Positions 41,719 to 45,858 of a stretch of DNA of 45,858 nucleotides are shown one piece after another. Below the pieces are notes generated by a model. It was not told the DNA's origin, ran no database searches, and saw only the letters and a list, made by a program, of their open reading frames with translations. The position numbers and the translations under genes were made by a program. This stretch comes from Nocardiopsis sp. CC223A (GTDB lineage Bacteria > Actinomycetota > Actinomycetes > Streptosporangiales > Streptosporangiaceae). Numbering within the stretch: the first letter of the stretch is position 1; each line of letters opens with the position of its first letter. The stretch is taken from contig NZ_JASFDV010000059.1 in the NCBI RefSeq assembly GCF_030766825.1, positions 1 through 45,858 of the forward strand. The letters are read 5' to 3'.

Positions 41719-43401
41719 TCAGCGGGACAGCAGCACGCGCGACTCCCAGGGCCGCAGCGGCGCGAACACCCCCTCCGCCGCCGGATGGGTGCCCAGCAGG
41801 AGCTCCGGACGGGGCCCTGCGACGGCGGGGTCCGGGGCCACCGCCACCGTGTCCCTGCTCCAGTTGGCGAGCACCGTCAGCACCGTGCCGTCCAGCGTGC
41901 GGGTGTAGGCGTACAGGGCCGGGTGGTCGGGCAGCAGCGGGGTGTAGGCCCCGTGCACGACCACCGAGTGCTCCTTGCGCAGCGCGATGAGCCGCCGGTA
42001 GTGGTGGAACACCGAGTCGGGGTCGGCCAGCGCCGCCTCGGCGTTGATCTCCGTGTGGTTCGGGTTGACCGCGATCCAGGGGGTGCCGGTGGTGAACCCG
42101 GCGTTCGGAGAGGCGTCCCACTGCATCGGGGTGCGCGCGTTGTCCCGGCTCATCCGGGCGATCCCCGCCATCACCCGTGACCCGTCCGCCCCGGCGGCCA
42201 GCGCGTGGCGGTGGTGGTTGAGGGTCTCCACGTCGCGGTACTCGGAGATGTCGGAGAAGCCGGCGTCGGTCATCCCCAGTTCCTCGCCCTGGTAGACGTA
42301 CGGGGTCCCCCTCATCATGTGCAGCGTGGTGGCCAGGGTCTTGGCCGAGGCCACCCGGTGCTCCCCGTCGTCGCCGAACCGGGACACCGCCCGGGGCTGG
42401 TCGTGGTTGTTCAGGTACAGGCTGTTCCACCCCCGGTCGGCCAGCCCGAGCTGCCAGCGGTCCAGGGAACCCTTGAGGCGGCGCAGGTCCAGTGGCACCC
42501 GGTCGAACTTGCCGCCGGGCCCGTGGTCGAGGTCCACGTGCTCGAACTGGAAGACCATGGACACCTCACCGCCCTCCGGGTCGGTGTGCGCGCGGGCCTG
42601 CTCCACGTCCACCCCCGGCATCTCCCCCACCGTGAGCACGTCCCGCCCGGCGAAGGCGGCGTCGCGCAACCCGCCGAGGAACTCGTGCAGCCGGGGCCCG
42701 TTGATGGAGTACTCCGCGAACAGGCCGTACCGGCCCCCGGGCGGCACGGGGCCGTCGGGCAGCCCCGGGACCTTGGACACGAAGTTGATGACGTCCATCC
42801 GGAACCCGTCGGCGCCCCGGTCCAGCCACCAGCGGGCGATGGCGTGCACCTGTGCGCGGACCTTGGGGTTCTCCCAGTTCAGGTCGGGCTGGCGGCGGCT
42901 GAACAGGTGCAGGAAGTACTCGCCGGTGGCGTCGTCGCGGGTCCAGGCGGGACCGGAGAAGACCGAGCCCCAGTTGTTGGGCGGGCCGTCCCCGCGGCCC
43001 GGGCGCCAGAAGTAGAAATCGCGGTAGGGGGAGTCCCGCGACGCCCGGGAGTCGACGAACCAGGGGTGCTCGTCGCTGGTGTGGTTGACGACCAGGTCCA
43101 TGATGAGCCGCATGCCGCGCGCGTGCAGGCCGTCGCGCAGCCGGTCCCAGTCGGCCAGGGTCCCGAACCGGGGGTGGATGTCGAGGTGGTCGCTGATGTC
43201 GTAGCCGTTGTCGTCCAGGGGCGAGGGGTACACCGGCGACAGCCACACCACGTCCACCCCGAGGGTGTGCAGGTAGTCGAGCCGGTCGATGACGCCGGGG
43301 AGGTCGCCCATTCCGTCGCCGTCCCCGTCCTGGAAGCTGCTCGGATAGATCTGGTACACGACGGCGGACTTCCACCAGGGGTCGCCGGGAGTCTGGGGCA
43401 T
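41719..43401 (-). CDS. GH13 alpha-glucosidase / oligo-1,6-glucosidase-like
   Basis: A 560-residue cytoplasmic GH13 hydrolase. It opens with WWKSAVVYQIYPSSFQDGDG and DLPGVIDRLDYLHTLGVDVV. The four conserved regions are MDLVVNHTSDEH, GFRMDVINFVSKV (nucleophile Asp), VGEMPG (acid Glu) and NNHDQPRAVSRFG (transition-state Asp). GTPYVYQGEELGMT and ARTPMQWDASPNAGF are typical of the oligo-1,6-glucosidase/alpha-glucosidase subgroup. It cleaves short alpha-glucosides, perhaps isomaltose, sucrose or maltose type. The start is ATG 43401 behind GGAG. It appears to be a single-gene unit; no sugar transporter is next to it. Confidence 0.92.
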   Translation of the reverse strand: MPQTPGDPWWKSAVVYQIYPSSFQDGDGDGMGDLPGVIDRLDYLHTLGVDVVWLSPVYPSPLDDNGYDISDHLDIHPRFGTLADWDRLRDGLHARGMRLIMDLVVNHTSDEHPWFVDSRASRDSPYRDFYFWRPGRGDGPPNNWGSVFSGPAWTRDDATGEYFLHLFSRRQPDLNWENPKVRAQVHAIARWWLDRGADGFRMDVINFVSKVPGLPDGPVPPGGRYGLFAEYSINGPRLHEFLGGLRDAAFAGRDVLTVGEMPGVDVEQARAHTDPEGGEVSMVFQFEHVDLDHGPGGKFDRVPLDLRRLKGSLDRWQLGLADRGWNSLYLNNHDQPRAVSRFGDDGEHRVASAKTLATTLHMMRGTPYVYQGEELGMTDAGFSDISEYRDVETLNHHRHALAAGADGSRVMAGIARMSRDNARTPMQWDASPNAGFTTGTPWIAVNPNHTEINAEAALADPDSVFHHYRRLIALRKEHSVVVHGAYTPLLPDHPALYAYTRTLDGTVLTVLANWSRDTVAVAPDPAVAGPRPELLLGTHPAAEGVFAPLRPWESRVLLSR

Positions 43402-43543
43402 CGGTGTCTCCGGGGGTCGCAGTGGCGCTCGCCCCTGCTTCCTGCCCTGCCGCGCCCCCGGCCGAACCCCTGTCCGACCCCGGTAGGGTGGCAGCGCCCG
43501 TGGACCGGGCGTACCGCGGTGGAGCGAGCACGAGGAGTGGCAC

Positions 43544-44371
43544 ATGTGTCTGCACGGGACCGGTGAGACCGTCCGGGCCCGGACGGCCGGGGCGGCCGGG
43601 GCGGCCGGGGCGGCCGGGGCCGCCGTCTCCGGGGGCGGACGGTCTCCGGCGGAGCGCCTCCCGTGGCCGCAGGGGTACCGGAACGTCGCCGACCTCAGCC
43701 ATGTGATCACGCCGACCCTGCCGGGGTGGGACGACGAGAAGCCGCGCCGGGAGACGGTCACCGGGCCCGCCCCCGACGGCGAGTTCGGGTTCTACGTGCA
43801 GCGGTGGACACTGGGCGAGCACACCGGCACCCACCTGGACGCGCCCGGCCACGTGATCGGCGGGGGCCGGATGGTGCCCGACATCCGCCCCGAGGAGCTG
43901 GTGGCGCCCGCCGTGGTGATCGACATCTCCGCCCGGGCCGCCGAGGATCCCGACACCGCCGTGACGGTGGACGACGTGCTGGCGTTCGAGCGCACGCACG
44001 GGGAGATCCCGCGTGGCTCGGCGGTGCTCATGCACTCGGGGTGGAGCGCCCGCTGGGAACGGGGCGACGCCGCGGTGCGCGGCGCGGCCGGGGACGGGTC
44101 GTGGCACTTCCCCGGATTCTCGGCCCAGGCCTGCGATTTCCTCATCTCCCGGCGGGGGATCGTCGGCACCGGGGTGGACACGCTCAGCACCGACCCGGCC
44201 GTGTCCGCGGAGTTCGAGGCCCACGAAGTGGTGGGCCGGGCCGACCGGTGGGGCCTGGAGGCACTGCGGGGTCTGGACCGGCTGCCGCCCGCGGGGGCCC
44301 TGCTCACCGTCGGCGTGCTGCCGGGCGCGGACGCCTCCGGCGGGCCCAGCCGGGTCCTGGCCCTGTGGTGA
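43544..44371 (+). CDS. Cyclase-family metallohydrolase (kynurenine formamidase-like)
   Basis: A 275-residue protein. After an Ala/Gly-rich N-terminus (residues 12-33) the cyclase/KynB fold begins: YRNVADLSHVITPTLPGW, the metal-binding motif GEHTGTHLDAPGHVIGGGRM (HxGTHxDxPxH), LMHSGWSARWERGDAA, FPGFSAQACDFLI and GIVGTGVDTLSTDPA. The motif binds two metals and hydrolyses amides or lactones in family members. The substrate is not known. It starts at ATG 43544 behind GAGGAG, and ends 9 bp before the convergent SpoIIE-type gene. Confidence 0.87.
   Translation: MCLHGTGETVRARTAGAAGAAGAAGAAVSGGGRSPAERLPWPQGYRNVADLSHVITPTLPGWDDEKPRRETVTGPAPDGEFGFYVQRWTLGEHTGTHLDAPGHVIGGGRMVPDIRPEELVAPAVVIDISARAAEDPDTAVTVDDVLAFERTHGEIPRGSAVLMHSGWSARWERGDAAVRGAAGDGSWHFPGFSAQACDFLISRRGIVGTGVDTLSTDPAVSAEFEAHEVVGRADRWGLEALRGLDRLPPAGALLTVGVLPGADASGGPSRVLALW
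43581..43622 (+). repeat. 9-bp GC tandem repeat in the cyclase N-terminus
   Basis: Four to five units of GGGGCGGCC in frame, encoding an Ala-Ala-Gly run. Slippage here would change length by multiples of three residues without a frameshift. Confidence 0.85.
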
Positions 44372-44380
44372 GCGGGTGGT

Positions 44381-45577
44381 TCACCCCTTCGCGCCGGGCC
44401 CGTCGGGGGTCCACTCCAGCAGCATGATGGTGGCGTCGTCGGTGAAGCTGCCGCGCTGGTGGTCGTGGATGGAGTGGATGAGCCGCCGCAGCGTCTCGGG
44501 GGCGGGTTCCTCGGCGGAGGTGGCGCGGATGATGAAGTCGGCGAACCGTTCCAGGCCGAACATGCGGCCCTGCTCGTCGTGGGCCTCGGTCACCCCGTCG
44601 GTGTAGAGCAGGATCTGGTCGCCCGGGTCGAGACGGAGTTCATGGACGGTGCGCGCCCCGGCGTCCGCGCCGACCTCGGCCAGGCCCAGGGGGAGTTCGG
44701 AGTCGCGTTCCAGGGCGCCCGGGGACAGTCTCCCCTTGCGGATGAGCAGCGGGGCGGGGTGGGCGCAGTTGACCCAGGAGAACAGGCCGCTGCTCAGGTT
44801 CAGGGTGGCGAAGACACCGGTGCAGAAGCGTTCGGGCAGCCAGGTGGTGAGCGCCTCCTCCACCTCGGCGGTGAGGTCGCGCAGTCCCGCTCCGTTGCGG
44901 CGGGCGCTGCGGGCGCCGGCCATGGCCACGGACGCGGTCAGGCCGGAGGCGAGGTCGTGGCCCATCGCGTCGAGGATGGCCACGTGCAGGACGTCCTTGG
45001 TGATGGAGTGGTCGAAGGCGTCGCCGCCCAACTCGTAGGCGGGTTCCAGGACGGCGGTGGAGATGCCGCGGGCGGTGCCCAGGGTGCGGGGCGGCAGGAA
45101 GGCGCGCAGCATCTCGGTGCGCAAATGCACCGGGCGGGTGCGGGTGTGCCGGGCGTAGGTGTCGCTGTAGGCGCGTTTGGACGTGATGATCAGGGCCAGC
45201 AGGGCGGCGAGGGTCTGGCAGCGGCGCAGGGTGGGCTCGTCCAGGAAGGGGGCGCACACGTACAGGACGCCCATGCGGTCGACCCCGTCGCGCAGCGGCA
45301 GCCACAGTTCGAGTTCGCCGTCGCCCTCGGCCAGGCGCAGGGTCTCGGAGCGGTAGGCGCTGCCGGCGGTGGTGCCGTCCACCGGGAGGGGTTCGCCCTC
45401 GGTGAGCGGGACCAGGAGGCGCTGCTGGAGGTCGACCACGTAGACGATGATCCGGCCCAGGCCGATGGCCGCGGCGTAGGACTCGACCGCCTCCAGGACC
45501 TCCAGCGGTGCCCGGTCGTGCACCGACCGGACCAGCTCGTCGAACAGGTATTCGCCCTGAGCATCCGTCGGCGCCAC
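44381..45577 (-). CDS. SpoIIE/RsbU-type PP2C phosphatase with GAF-like N-terminus
   Basis: A 398-residue protein. Residues about 12-155 look like a GAF-type sensor (LEVLEAVESYAAAIGLGRII, LWLPLRDGVDRMGVLYVCAP, TLAALLALIITSKRAYSD). Residues about 170-390 are a PP2C/SpoIIE phosphatase: AYELGGDAFDHSI, VAILDAMGHDLASGLTASVA, CTGVFATLNLSSGLFSWVNC, DQILLYTDGVTEAHDE and SFTDDATIMLLEW, giving the metal-binding Asp residues. Such proteins dephosphorylate anti-anti-sigma factors and so release alternative sigma factors. It starts at GTG 45577 behind AGGGGG. No partner anti-sigma gene is visible here. The region 45578-45698 holds nothing recognisable. Confidence 0.9.
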   Translation of the reverse strand: MAPTDAQGEYLFDELVRSVHDRAPLEVLEAVESYAAAIGLGRIIVYVVDLQQRLLVPLTEGEPLPVDGTTAGSAYRSETLRLAEGDGELELWLPLRDGVDRMGVLYVCAPFLDEPTLRRCQTLAALLALIITSKRAYSDTYARHTRTRPVHLRTEMLRAFLPPRTLGTARGISTAVLEPAYELGGDAFDHSITKDVLHVAILDAMGHDLASGLTASVAMAGARSARRNGAGLRDLTAEVEEALTTWLPERFCTGVFATLNLSSGLFSWVNCAHPAPLLIRKGRLSPGALERDSELPLGLAEVGADAGARTVHELRLDPGDQILLYTDGVTEAHDEQGRMFGLERFADFIIRATSAEEPAPETLRRLIHSIHDHQRGSFTDDATIMLLEWTPDGPGAKG

Positions 45578-45698
45578 AGTGCACCACCCCCTGGCGCCAT
45601 CTCACACCACGGACGCGGTGAAAGGGGCGGTGGCGGGGCCGCGTGTCCTCGGTCCGGGGGTGCCCGGCGAGGTGTCGGACACCCCGTGTCGTTCGGTG

Positions 45699-45858
45699 TC
45701 AAGCGGCATGGGGGTGTGCGTGGTGCGACCGAGCGGTCGCTTCGTCGTAGAGGGTGCGGGTCTTCAGGCACCCGTGCAGGACGTCGGCCAGGCGGTTGCC
45801 GAGCCGGCCGCAGGGCCGGGTCTTACCGACCCGGCAGATCCCATTAGGCGGACTTCTT
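45699..45858 (-). pseudogene. 3' end of an IS110-like transposase, partial and degenerate
   Basis: The minus strand reads RPCGRLGNRLADVLHGCLKT then RTLYDEATARSHHAHPHAA and stops at TGA (45701-45699). I recognise the LGNRL..ILHGCLK..T.YDEATAW pattern that ends IS110-type (IS116/IS902) transposases in actinomycetes. Upstream residues (SPPNGICRVGKT) do not match well, and Trp after ATA is replaced by Arg, so it is probably decayed. It runs off the window, so the rest cannot be judged. Confidence 0.5.

Overview
The window is about 46 kb of very GC-rich DNA. It has frequent GTG/TTG starts, tight ATGA-type gene overlaps and long antisense shadow reading frames, all typical of an actinomycete chromosome. 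A sepH-like division gene, an AfsR/SARP regulator, a SpoIIE-type phosphatase, a DmdR/IdeR-type iron box and the general gene set suggest a Nocardiopsis-like member of the Streptosporangiales. The genus is an inference only. Most of the window is ordinary chromosomal DNA, with three spots of decay or insertion: 0.18-1.46 kb, 4.80-5.65 kb and the right edge.

Layout. 1-2.9 kb: the tail of sepH, a decayed locus (fragment of a PucR/CdaR-type regulator joined to a broken GH78-like gene with a Trp-to-TGA stop) and a type-B carboxylesterase. 2.9-6.2 kb: a pair of bacterial PH-domain membrane proteins (YdbT-like and YdbS-like), split by a degenerate stand-alone IS200/IS605-type tnpB element. 6.3-8.2 kb: a DrrAB-type ABC exporter. 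8.3-11.8 kb: a large SARP/NB-ARC regulator. 12-15 kb: a PEBP-family lipoprotein and a membrane-anchored Tyr/Gly/Pro-rich protein with a perfect 148-bp repeat. 15.3-17.7 kb: a SulP transporter fused to a beta-carbonic anhydrase. 17.6-18.4 kb: a 48-residue membrane ORF and the RNase P RNA gene (rnpB). 18.4-21.8 kb: histidine phosphatase, C4 zinc-ribbon coiled coil and Nif3-like protein, then endonuclease IV. 21.8-24.4 kb: an HTH regulator and MFS exporter behind an unusually long palindromic operator, and a small Cys-rich membrane protein. 24.6-28.6 kb: Tex and a second carboxylesterase.

28.7-34.8 kb looks like one small regulon. A quinone oxidoreductase, a four-gene operon (two SDRs, an APH-fold kinase and an ACAD10/11-like acyl-CoA dehydrogenase) and a TetR gene each have upstream a version of the same 18-bp palindrome, ATACCgaCCGGtcGGTAT. 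The kinase plus dehydrogenase pair resembles the machinery that phosphorylates and isomerises 4-hydroxyacyl-CoAs, so a hydroxy-acid or lactone catabolic role is a reasonable hypothesis.

34.8-37.2 kb: an RSH-like HD hydrolase fused to a VOC/glyoxalase domain, a second VOC protein, a divergent TetR gene with twin operators, and a GbsR/MarR-type regulator. 37.2-37.6 kb: a gene-free stretch with long direct repeats. 37.6-41.7 kb: a complete siderophore-uptake ABC system (binding lipoprotein, two permeases, ATPase) behind an iron-box promoter. 41.7-45.9 kb: a GH13 alpha-glucosidase, a cyclase-family metallohydrolase, a SpoIIE-type phosphatase and the decayed 3' end of an IS110-like transposase.

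The observations most worth following are the three-site TetR regulon with its kinase/ACAD operon, the HD-VOC fusion, the tnpB element sitting exactly at the junction of the PH-domain gene pair, and the copies of the rnpB P1 strand on both sides of rnpB. No tRNA, rRNA, CRISPR array or replication origin was seen.
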